64,000 nt of DNA from Microglena sp. YARC (Eukaryota; Chlorophyta; Chlorophyceae; Chlamydomonadales; Chlamydomonadaceae): contig CM039464.1 in the NCBI GenBank assembly GCA_022414725.1, forward strand, positions 13,834,041 to 13,898,040, in the 5' to 3' direction. Position 1 is the first letter of the stretch. Each line of letters starts with the position of its first letter. The position numbers and the translations under genes were made by a program. Under the pieces are notes generated by a model. It was not told the DNA's origin, did no database searches, and worked only from the letters and a program-made list of their open reading frames with translations. Of the stretch, positions 32,486 through 41,591 are shown piece by piece.

Positions 32486-33313
32486 ATGTCTCCACCTGTC
32501 TTGAAAACACAATTGTTGTACATATCAAGCACGTTTCGAACAAGTGGAACGCCTGACAATTTCACAACATCATTGCCTGCAGGAGTCCTGCAAAATCCCT
32601 ATGGAGGGAGGACGAAAGTCACAGTTGCAGATGTCATCATCAACAGGTGTTTTTATTCGATTAGAGCAAGTAACAATGACTTTATTGTTAACAACAATGG
32701 TACCAAGACATCAATCAGAATTCCAATTGGGAACTATACCCTTGATTCTTGGCTGACAGAATTGGGTGTGTTGCTTACGGGATGGACAATAACCCATAAT
32801 GAAACAAACGGGCTTTGTATATTCAACCCTCCTGGGCCAGGGTATTCATTCGAATTCAAAGATAAAAGTAGTTATTTGTTTGGGTTCCTGCCTCACGAAA
32901 CACCTGGTGGTGCTCCCATTGTTAGCTCCTTTCCATTGCGTTTAAATCTTGAAAGTTTCCTGACCATCCATCACAATTTACCCAAGGTAACTAACAGTGC
33001 TGTCAACAATTTTCGTCAAAACAATATGCAAGAGAGTGATGTATTGATCCGCCTACCAGTTAATGTTGAAAGTTTTGCCAATATCATTTATCAGAATACA
33101 GCAGACGACTTTTCTTTCTATACAAGCGCCTCACATGTGTCAGAATTGAGTTTGAGCATTAAAGATGAACATAAAGACTCAATAGGGCCTTTTCCCTACG
33201 ACTGGAGCATCACTCTCAGAATAGATTATGAATCTGATACTGATCCTATGAATTCTATTTTATCAATTTTGAAATCCATAGACCAGAAATTGCTTTTACT
33301 TTCCATCAAATAA
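32486..33313 (+). CDS. Minor capsid / penton candidate
   Basis: 275 residues, intact. Beta-rich sequence starting MSPPVLKTQLLYISSTFRTS, with TPDNFTTSLPAG, GRTKVTVADVIINRCFYSI, and a hydrophobic beta C-terminal part (DWSITLRIDYESD). The opening 'Y-I-S-S-x-x-R-x-S-G-T-x-x-x-F' and the position next to the packaging ATPase match the minor capsid (penton) genes of Polinton-like viruses. It would form the five-fold vertices. The gene is preceded by TATAATATATCCCATATTATAAA, a possible late promoter. The assignment is by pattern and context, not by catalytic motif. Confidence 0.68.
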   Translation: MSPPVLKTQLLYISSTFRTSGTPDNFTTSLPAGVLQNPYGGRTKVTVADVIINRCFYSIRASNNDFIVNNNGTKTSIRIPIGNYTLDSWLTELGVLLTGWTITHNETNGLCIFNPPGPGYSFEFKDKSSYLFGFLPHETPGGAPIVSSFPLRLNLESFLTIHHNLPKVTNSAVNNFRQNNMQESDVLIRLPVNVESFANIIYQNTADDFSFYTSASHVSELSLSIKDEHKDSIGPFPYDWSITLRIDYESDTDPMNSILSILKSIDQKLLLLSIK

Positions 33314-33330
33314 TATCAAAGAGTATATTA

Positions 33331-33630
33331 ATGGGATTCTTTAATACTCTCAAATCTGGCGTTGGTAAGGCTGTAGGCACTTTCGGGAATGTGGTTAGGA
33401 AGGTAGCAGATTTCGGTGGAGGTGTAGCTCGGAAGGTGGGACAGTTCTCTATACCGGTCTCTAACGCCGCAGCGGGGATAGCGGACATTCTCGGGCAAAG
33501 TGCCGTGGCGGATGGGATACGATCAGTAGGAAGTGCGTTACATGGCTTCTCACCGGAAGCAGAGAAAATCCTGTCTAAAGCTAGCGGGATAGGGAGAGTA
33601 GCACAGGGAATAGGCAAAGTCATGTTATAG
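33331..33630 (+). CDS. Small Gly-rich amphipathic virion peptide candidate
   Basis: 99 residues, intact. MGFFNTLKSGVGKAVGTFGN begins an amphipathic, Gly/Ala/Lys-rich sequence with small hydrophobic repeats (VADFGGGVARKVGQF, GIADILGQSAVADGI). Its composition resembles internal, membrane-active capsid proteins of adenovirus/Polinton-type viruses. It is the last gene, ending exactly at the right TIR. Role inferred from composition and position. Confidence 0.65.
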   Translation: MGFFNTLKSGVGKAVGTFGNVVRKVADFGGGVARKVGQFSIPVSNAAAGIADILGQSAVADGIRSVGSALHGFSPEAEKILSKASGIGRVAQGIGKVML

Positions 33631-34034
33631 CGGCGTTCCGCTAACCAACTTCCTCATCCTGCGCGGAGAGTAGAAAGGTGTAACAAAGTGTAATGAATCG
33701 TATTTTGTCGTATTTTGTCGTATTTTTTCTTATCTATTCGCGGGACACACGTCAGCTCTCGAATCTTAGGCGAATCGCGTCAGCTCCCGACACGCAGTGA
33801 TGGTCGCGTCAGCTCCCGACACGCAGTGATGGTCGCGTCAGCTCCCGAATCTTAGGCGAATCATCCATGCAAAATCACGGTACTGCTGCCACGGTATTGC
33901 ACGGGAAAATGTACCGGACATCCTCCGAGATATAATTCGTGCGGAGGGACTATCGGAAGGACCCCTACTGGGTTTTTGAAGTAAAATGAAGTTATCGAAA
34001 AAGACCCGAAGACCGGCGTGCTCCTCCACTAACT
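33631..34034. repeat. Right terminal inverted repeat of the Polinton-like virus
   Basis: Reverse complement of the left repeat, ending in CCTCCACTAACT. It contains the same 29-base and 10-base internal repeats (at 33700-33730 and 33780-33850). It lacks about 60 bases of the inner part of the left repeat. Confidence 0.92.
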
Positions 34035-34040
34035 GATATG
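34035..34040. repeat. Right target-site duplication GATATG
   Basis: Direct copy of 7555-7560, exactly at the outer edge of the right inverted repeat. Confidence 0.9.
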
Positions 34041-35903
34041 GGGAGTAGGGGCCTCGAGCAGGGGGCTGGTTCGAGCGCAACACAAGGACCAGGGTGGCCT
34101 GTACGGATTCTATGGGACGACAGGCTGTACAAGGCGGTTCATATGGTCTGGTGGTCTAATCTTGTTGATCGGAGTATTTTTTTACTGTTGATGCTACTGC
34201 CGTAGACGGCAAGCACACTTAAATGCTGGAGCCATGTAACCACGCCGTTAACCATGTAGGTCGTGAAATTCCATTTTCTTGGTTGTTAACTTCTGTGCCG
34301 CCTCGTGTGCCGCATTGCTAATTTAAAATGCTTGTACCCGGTGGTACCCGGTGATTTTTGACCCCCCCCTCCTGGAAGTTGTGAAGCGGGCTTGACGGCT
34401 TGTCATGAGAAATTATGGCCTAAGTCTGCTGCCCCCTCACCTGGTCTTTCTCATATCGGATTACTGATACACAGCTATACACTGTACAATGTCCGGAGTA
34501 AAAGCATGAGATGATGGTGGTCAGGTGGTGTGCTGCATTTTGTTTTCACGAGTGCTGTTGTCCTGTATACTTAGCATGTTTACTCAGCCAACAGACGGTG
34601 GACACTTAACAGCCTGATGGGTGATGTGCCAATCGAATTCGAACCCAAATGCTGATAGGAAATGTCTAGTGGAGACGGGCTTAAACACCACCTTATACGG
34701 GCCTTATACTGTCTGAATGCCCACTTCGCACGATATGCTTTTGTTTATTTGAGGAACGATATCTATAGAGCTATGCAATCAAGTTCAAGTTATTTGAGGA
34801 ACGATCTTTTGAATGCTCATAATGAGGTGACCTAGTTCAATTAGGGGAGCTTGCACCGCCCCCAAAATACAGACAGGAGACAGCTGGGCTTGTTATACTG
34901 TACTGCCTGATTTGATGTACCCATAACTTATTCACCCAGCTTCAAGGGAACTTTAGGATTATTTTGTTTCGATGCACATAGCTTTGGTTTGGTCGAAGAA
35001 CTCTATTTTGAATACGATACCTACAGTATATTATAGTTTTCAATGGAGGGCTTAAAGGGGGCGGGCTTCCGTTGCTCCATCGCGAACACTCTCTGCCAAT
35101 GAGTAGCATCGCATGCGATGCTGCATATAACTTGTTCCTGCCAAAGATGAAAGCAGCCAGGTGGCCAGCTGGAGCCATGAACGCTGACCAAGTTCAAGTA
35201 GGGGGACTGGACCACCCCCAAAAGACAGACAGGTGCGTGTGCAGAACATTTTTTGTTTCAATCTCCCATGATCAGAGAGGGGTGCACAAATATATAAGAG
35301 GTGCTCTCGTCATATGTTCGTCACTGTGCATCAATTATATGTCGCTATAATAAGAGGGCATGGGATCACCCCTAAGTTTCCCCTAAGTTTCCCCGGACAT
35401 CTGTCTTTATGAAATCTAATACCGTATACTAAAACTGTAGTCAACTGGCCAGTGACCAGATTGAACGCAAGCCCTACTGATCCCTTCCACTTACAATACT
35501 GATAAGTTTCCACTGATCAGTAGTGGAAGCGGGAGGAGATGCAGCTTGTGATCTAGACATTGCCCAGTGGGCAATCCAATGCAAACTGCATTGGATTTAT
35601 GCCTACTGTTCCCTGGTTTCCGTGGGTGTTGCACGGGGTACCTTGGAATTGGAAGACGGTGGGCAGCCCAGGGTTGGCTGGAAAACCATGCAACAATCCT
35701 GTCTACTGCCCCTGTAATGACATGTACAGTACTGGACCTTTCCCTACTCCAGGGAGTACAGGGCAGTACAGTTCCGGATCTTTCCCCACTCCTAGGAGCA
35801 CAGGGCAGGAGTCCATGTCATAGCCCCCTCCTCACCCCCCACCAGCTAGATGGGGGTGGGGCATCAAGGATGGGTAGCATATCTAGGAGGGATGTTGGTG
35901 GAT
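34041..35903. other. Gene-free host DNA right of the virus
   Basis: No coding region supported. Contains a ~60-base direct duplication (34825-34890 and 35185-35250, sharing 'agttcaa..agggg' and 'acagacagg'), a possible family D repeat fragment at 35060-35145, and two similar 45-base units around 35735-35815. Confidence 0.5.
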
Positions 35904-38900
35904 CTAGTCTGAGTCGGAAGAGGAGTCTTTCTTCTTCTTGTCCTTCTTGGCTGACTTCTCCTTCTTGGCAGACTTGTCCTTCTTTGCGGACTTTTCTTCC
36001 TTCTTTGCAGACTTCTTCTCCTTCTTTGCCGACTTCTCCTCCTTCTTCTGCAAGCCATGAACGAATGGAGAGTGGAGTGAGGAGGGGATTGACAAATGGA
36101 GAGTGGAGTGAGGAGGGGATTGACAAATGGAGAATGAGTGAGGAGGGGATGGACGAATGGAGAGTGGAGCGAGGAGGGGATGGACGAATGGAGAGTGGAG
36201 TGAGGAGGGGATGGACAAAATGGTTGTGAGTGTAAGGAGGGGAGGGGAGGGGGGGAGGGAGGGAGGGAACTAAGGTCACTAAGGATCGCCAGATCAGAAG
36301 ACAAGTCCGCTCCACAACAACCGGGACGGATCTTCCAACTAATCCGCTAAGTTAGATAGGCAACATTGCAGCAAGCAAGCACTTCCCACCTTCTTCTTCT
36401 TCTCAGTCTTGTCATCCTCGCTGCTATCATCGTCAGAGCTCCTCTCGCGCTTCTTCTCAGCCTTGGGGGTTGCATCCACCATGGGCTCGTCTGCCTTGGC
36501 CTCGTCAGCCTTGGCGGCGGGGGCCTCTACATCCGCCTTTACCTCAGTCACCACCACCTTGGCAGGGGCAGCAGTCACATCGGGCAGTGCCCTCAAGTAC
36601 TCCTTAGGGGTACTGTCGTTGGGGCGGCCATGCTTGTCCAACTTGCCTTCAGCGATCAGCTTCTTCTTGATGGAAGCATAGGGGCCCAATCCCCACCTTC
36701 GTGGGTAGGTGTCCCTCTCCATGATAACACGCTTGATCTTGGCAACGCAGCCATGGTCGACGGTCGCCATCACACCATAGGTCATCTGCGCAATACCGAC
36801 AGCGATTGCCTCACCCTTGGTGGTGATGAGCACAAGCTCCTCGTCCACCTCAATGCCACTCTCAAACCTCAGCAGTCCTGGAAAGGGGTGGGGGTAAGGA
36901 GTGAGGTGGAAGGGTGTGGAATGGAAGGGTGTGGAATGGAAGGGTGTGGATTGGAAGAGTGTGGTGTGGATGGGGGTTGGGGTGGAAGGGTGTTGGGTTG
37001 GGTGAGGTTTGGGTGGAAGGGGTTTGGGTTGGGTTGGGTTGGGTTGGGTGAGGTTTGGGTTAGGGAGGAAGGGGGCTGGGTTGGGTGAGCTTGGGGTTGG
37101 GGTTAGGGGTGCTGGTTGTATTACCTGGGATCATGAGCTTGGCCCCGTAGCAGATAGCGTTCACGGCGGAGTCCTTGACGACCACACGCTTGAAGTTGGT
37201 GAGCAGAGTCTCCAGGGGCATGATCACCCTCCTCAAGTAGGTCTCGTCCTTGAAGTTATCGTACTGCCACTGCGCATCCAGTACATCGTGCATGGACACC
37301 ATGTTGTCCTTCTCACCCATGATTCCAGAGCGGCAACGACGGAGCTCCTGCAAGACAGTATGTTGGTATGGTTAGTTTAAATACACACTAAGTCTAAATT
37401 TGAGCAAATTCATAAAAACTGTAAGGATAAGAAATTCAACTTATAGCTAAAGGGAGTCACATTCAAGTCATACCCAGAAAGATTATCGCCTACGGTCTCC
37501 ACAGGGTTTTTCTTAGCGGCTTTTAATAGCAGCTTCTAGGCAGCTCCTTGAGCCAACCACTTGGTTCACATAACTATTTCAGCAGTTCTGGAAAGCTGAC
37601 CATGTCAGCTTCAAGGTGCTTGAGGTTGCGCCAAGTTTGGCCGAATAGCCAGTCAGGGAAGCTGCCCAGAAGCTGCTGCTCGTTGCTGAGAATATAAACA
37701 CTGGTCTACCAGCTTTCAAGCTGCCTCCCTCCTCAGTTTGGTCTGGTTAGTTCACAGTTTGTACGTGTGCTGTTACAGTCAAGGGGTGGCCAAATAGGCT
37801 AAAGAGACCTGCCCAACCTTCATATCAGGAGGGGCTAAAAACAAAAACACTAATGAACTAGGCCCCAACAAATCGTTTACCTGCATGTGACCTCCCTGAC
37901 CCAGCAGGAGTCCCAAGTGCACGCACAGGGTTCGGACGTAGGTACCGGCTTCACATGAGATCCAGAAGACGGCCAGGTTCCTGTCCTCGTCGTACTCAAA
38001 CAGCTTGGACTTGTAGATGGTTCGGATACGCAGCTGACGCTTGACGGCGGAGATGAGAGGGGGCCTCTGGAAAAGAGCACCAGTCAGCAGCTCGAGCGCC
38101 TTGGCAACCTGTGGTTGTGTTGGCGATGGTGGTTGAGGTGGTGAAGGTGCATGTGTAGGGGGGTGGGGCTAAACGCTTGCCGTTGGAGATTATTAAGTGC
38201 CTCTGGAACAGTCAGCAGCTCAAGCGTCTCTATTCGCCTGTAGATAATAATCCTTACCACCACCACCACCAGAGTTTTTAATTTCAGATTTCTGTAGGCC
38301 AGTTTGAGTTTCTACTTGGGATACTGATTTCAGGATAGCTGCGTAGCCTTTGCTAAAGAGCGCGGAGCCCAGGGCAGCGCCCCCCCTACCCCCCCATATA
38401 AAGGCGCCTAGGGGGAAAAAAAGTCCAAAACCATCATGTTCTATGTTTCACCCTGGCTGCACCACCCTCCACCTGGATGTGAAACTTCTGGACACACAAG
38501 TAGTATTTTCCAGCTGATTGGGTAGGGGTAAGGGTAGCCAAATAGGCTGAAGAGACTTGCCAAACCTCAAACAAACAATGTTTACTATAAACCACCAATG
38601 CAGGAATCGTCAAGTTGGTCATTACCTTCAGGTGTCCGCCAATGAAGGAATCGTCAAGCTGGTCATTACCTTCAGGTAATGACCAGCTTGACGATTCTTT
38701 CATTGGCGGACACCTTCAGATAATCATCCTCAACTCCAAACCCACCACTACCAGTGTTTGTTCTTTCCAATATCTGTCGGCCAGTTTCAGTAGCTACTTG
38801 GGCTACCCTAGCCTGATTTCAGGATTACTGAGTAGCCATAAGGAGCGTGGAGCCCTGGGGGCACAAAAGACAACTGTCCACCACTATCCTGCTCTATGTC

Positions 38901-41189
38901 TCACCTTGGCTGTGCCACCCTCCACCTTGCTGTGGAACCTCTGGATGCACACGTACTCCTTTCCGGCTGACTGCTGGGCCTTGACCAGTCGGGTGGCCCT
39001 GTCAATGCAAACAATCAGGTTTCCAGTGACCTTAGGATCCAGGGTACCGGAGTGGCCGGTCTTCTCCACACGCAGCATGCGCTTGATCCATGCAACCACC
39101 TCGTGTGAAGAAGGGTTGGCAGGCTTATCCAAGTTGATGACTCCATAGGACATGTACTCCTGGGTTTGGTTGGAGGTGGTTTGGGTTAGACGTGTAGTTG
39201 GTTAGAGTTGGGTCTGGGTTTGGCTTGGGTTTGAGTTGGAGTTGAGTTCGGTTGGCTTTGGGTCTGGGTTGGCTGTTGTTGGGTCTGGGTTGGTTGTTGT
39301 TGGGTCTGGGTGTTTTCCTAGACCCAAACCCAAACCCAACTCCAACCCAATCCCAACTAGAGGCCAAGGATTTCTTAGGAATTAGGGGGCGAGTGTGCCT
39401 GTAAGACAACAGTTCCATCTAGCCTTGCCGTACCTCAGAACACTGGATTAGCAACAACAATACATCATAACATTGCCATTCTGGGAACAAACCATCTCCT
39501 TCCTTTCTATCTACATTGCTACCAGCCATAGCTGGCAAGGTTCTACTATCCTTAGTCTAAGCTACTATGCTTAGACCTACTCAGCTACTAATGCTTGTTG
39601 AGCTGATCCATTTTTGACTAATGCTACTCACCTTGAGGGCGCGCTTCAGAGGGGTGCTGCCAGCAGGGATCGGGGTGTAGTGACCTGTGCGGATGTTGAG
39701 CTTGTCATAGTTCTTCAGCAGCAGGGGCCATTTTGAGGTGTCAAGCTTGGGAACAGCAGACTCAGGCTTGATCAAAAAGTCGCCAGCAGCCTGAAGGGGG
39801 ACAGGAATAGGGAGGGGGGGGGAATTAGTGGATTCGAATACTGGTGATGTTGTTGATGATGTTGTTGCTGCACCTTATCTTGGTGCCCTATTGGACTCCA
39901 CATGTGCCCATGGCTTGATGGAATAATGAATGGAAATCATGCAGCCCCTCGTTGTAGTCTAGAAATATCTTGATTATCCGAGGTTGGGCCAGACCCTTAA
40001 GTAGGATTGGTTAGTTAGTTGGTTGGGCAAGTCCCAACAGCCGGTTGGTAAGTTTGTTGGGCCAGTCTCTTCAGCCTGATTGGTTGGTTGGTTGACTTGT
40101 TGGGCCAATCCCTTCAACCTGATTGGTTAATTTGATAGGCCAGTCTCTTCAGCCTGATTGGTTAGTTGGTTAGATTGTTGAGCCAGTCCCTTCAGCCTGA
40201 TTGGCTACACTTTGGACTTAAAGATATAGATACAGCTGTGGAACAGCCTCAAGTACCCTAGCCACTCCCCTCCCTTGCTGGCGCATCAAACATGCCACTC
40301 CCCTCCCTTGCTGGTGCATCAAACATGCAATCGGCTTGCAAGCTAATAGTACTCTGAGCAGATATATATTGTTGGTTTGCGGTTATGACGGAAGGCTGAG
40401 GGTTGGATGCGAGAAGTGGGTTGTAGGTGCTTGTAGGCTATAGTGACAGTTCCATTATCCTGGTGACCCACTGGGCTCTAAATGTGCGTCTTGAAGCTGT
40501 TGTACAACACATGTCGAGTCCACTGTACAATACTGACTCTTCGTACATCTTGAGCGGGTCAAGAGGGACATATGTACAGCACATCATACGCATACGTCAG
40601 CCCAGACGTCAACCTGGGGGAGCCAAGGAAAGCAAGCCTGGGAGGCAAATTACGGTACGCATTCGATTAACTCTATCTTTTCCGACAGAAGGGATTGATG
40701 CCGGCACAGGAGCACGACGCAGCGTGCAAAATGGGATGGAGCAGTCGGCAGCAGAAACACCGCCATCCCATCGTAAGGATGTCACGCATCATGAACACCG
40801 ATGTAAGACGCATTGGTGATAAATATGCACCAAGGGTTCGTTGGTGCAAGGTTGGAGGAGGTGGTGGGTGGTGGGTGGGTGGGTGGGGTGGGTGGGGTGG
40901 GTTGGGCAGGGTTGGGTGGGTGGGTGGGGGTAGACTAGGGCGGGAGTGGGGCATCGCAGTCACAATTACTGATGCGCACAAGGGAGATAAACGCGATTCC
41001 TAGGAGTTCTAGTTCTCATAGTGTGGAGGAAAGCTAAGTGGCGCCAGAGCTATTTCGAGGCGGTGAGGTTGGCAAACGATGAGAAGTGTCATCGTTGCAT
41101 TCTTCATGTAGCCAACGAACCTGTAGCTCGCCGACGCTAGGCTCCGCATCGCTAGTCTTCTTCGACTTTGAGGCCTTGTCTTTACCCAT
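35904..41189 (-). CDS. CBF5: CBF5/dyskerin, H/ACA RNP pseudouridine synthase (seven exons)
   Basis: Catalytic subunit of H/ACA RNPs; converts uridine to pseudouridine in rRNA and snRNA in the nucleolus. Exons (transcript order): 41189-41121, 39790-39632, 39159-38905, 38108-37881, 37347-37125, 36877-36390, 36047-35904; all junctions are GT-AG and in phase, about 520 residues. Exon 1 is [18 protein letters not shown]. Exon 2 has [18 protein letters not shown]; exon 3 has the catalytic-Asp motif [12 protein letters not shown]; exon 4 has [20 protein letters not shown]; exons 5-6 carry the PUA region ([20 protein letters not shown]). Exon 7 is the usual Lys-rich tail ending SSSDSD. Introns contain repeats and partial copies of neighbouring exons. 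Divergent from the SET gene, start to start about 400 bases. Confidence 0.95.
36055..36275. repeat. Purine-rich minisatellite in CBF5 intron 6
   Basis: Tandem units of about 28-30 bases with 'gaatggagagtggagtgaggagggga', at least six copies, grading into GGGA repeats at 36235-36268. Confidence 0.85.
36890..37110. repeat. G/T-rich short repeats in CBF5 intron 5
   Basis: Short units 'ggaagggtgtggaat' (about 36905-36985) and 'gggttgggt' (36990-37100). Confidence 0.75.
37500..37695. mobile_element. MITE-like element, family B, copy 2
   Basis: Left end AGCAGCTTCTAGGCAGCTCC at 37529, right end AAGCTGCCCAGAAGCTGCTGC at 37658-37678, in inverted relation. Non-coding, in CBF5 intron 4. Confidence 0.65.
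38190..38240 (-). repeat. Partial upstream copy of CBF5 exon 4 (acceptor + 5' part)
   Basis: On the minus strand this reads CAG, then a degraded version of the first ~45 bases of exon 4 (shared 'gagctgctgact' and 'ccagaggc'). It lies about 90 bases upstream of the true exon 4 acceptor. Confidence 0.65.
38440..38515 (-). repeat. Partial downstream copy of CBF5 exon 3 (3' half + donor)
   Basis: The minus strand encodes [22 protein letters not shown] followed by a GTGAAA donor-like site. It parallels the true exon 3 end [22 protein letters not shown] and its GTGAGA donor at 38905. It lies in the intron just downstream of exon 3. Confidence 0.8.
38598..38712. repeat. Tandem repeat plus perfect hairpin in CBF5 intron 3
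   Basis: A ~37-base unit occurs twice in direct orientation (38598-38634, 38641-38678), and the second is followed by its own reverse complement. The region 38633-38712 folds into an almost perfect stem of about 39 base pairs. Confidence 0.85.
39165..39345. repeat. G/T-rich simple repeat in CBF5 intron 2
   Basis: Repeated 'ttgggtctgggttgg' units, ending in a short complementary A/C-rich stretch (39320-39345) that could pair with them. Confidence 0.75.
39980..40330. repeat. Tandem copies of a ~50-bp unit and a 36-bp doublet in CBF5 intron 1
   Basis: Units containing 'ttgggccagtctcttcagcctgattgg' recur about every 50-58 bases from 39990 to 40205. At 40258-40325 a 36-base unit ('ccactcccctcccttgctgg...') occurs twice. 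Confidence 0.75.
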
Positions 41190-41591
41190 CAGGCCAACGT
41201 ATGTGAAATCCGGCGGCTAATGAGAAACTATCGAAGCAATAGATGAGTCAATTTCTGCGCCGTCGTTAGTGCAGTTTAATGTCGGCCTTGCTCGATGTCA
41301 TGCTCGGTTTCATGCAGCATGATGTAGGTGCTGATGCACACTGTAACAGGTGGCGTGGTCTGGCCAGGGGTTTAGGGCCAACATTACATCAGACCACGCC
41401 ACCTGTCAACTAGCATTCATTGCCAACCTGGCTAGCAAGATTTCTAGCTGGAACCTAGATCGTGGACCGATCTTCATCTCGCTTTCCTCTTACAACTTCG
41501 TCCTCGCCTTGTCTACTTGCGCTCTAAACTCTGACCAATTCTCTCAAACTCAACCATTATCTAGTAGCCATTCCCTTCACGACCATCTGCC
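41190..41591. promoter_or_regulatory. Divergent promoter region CBF5 / SET gene with 17-bp inverted repeat
   Basis: About 400 bases separate the two start codons. It contains a perfect 17-base inverted repeat, ACAGGTGGCGTGGTCTG at 41346-41362 and its complement at 41390-41406, with a 27-base spacer. It could serve as a shared regulatory site; no TATA box is obvious. Confidence 0.5.

Larger units (their letters stand above)
7561..34034. mobile_element. Integrated Polinton-like virus (PLV), middle assembled twice
   Basis: The unit is bounded by long inverted repeats and a 6-base target duplication. It encodes a retroviral-type integrase, a polymerase-helicase-HNH protein, an S74 fibre, a capsid protein, a FtsK/HerA-type packaging ATPase and a minor capsid candidate. 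These are the hallmark genes of Polinton-like viruses. Sequence matching 7561-13750 recurs in noisy form at 20060-26925, and sequence matching 26925-31640 recurs in noisy form at 13750-18720, on either side of exactly 1000 N. Joining 7561-13750 to 26925-34034 gives a complete element of about 13.4 kb, which I take as the true length. No cysteine protease was recognised. Confidence 0.88.

Noticed and set aside
7561..34034. Two real viruses inserted in tandem
   Set aside because: Only one target duplication encloses the unit, the inner halves have read-error-like indels, and they flank a 1000-N gap; a true tandem is less likely but not excluded.
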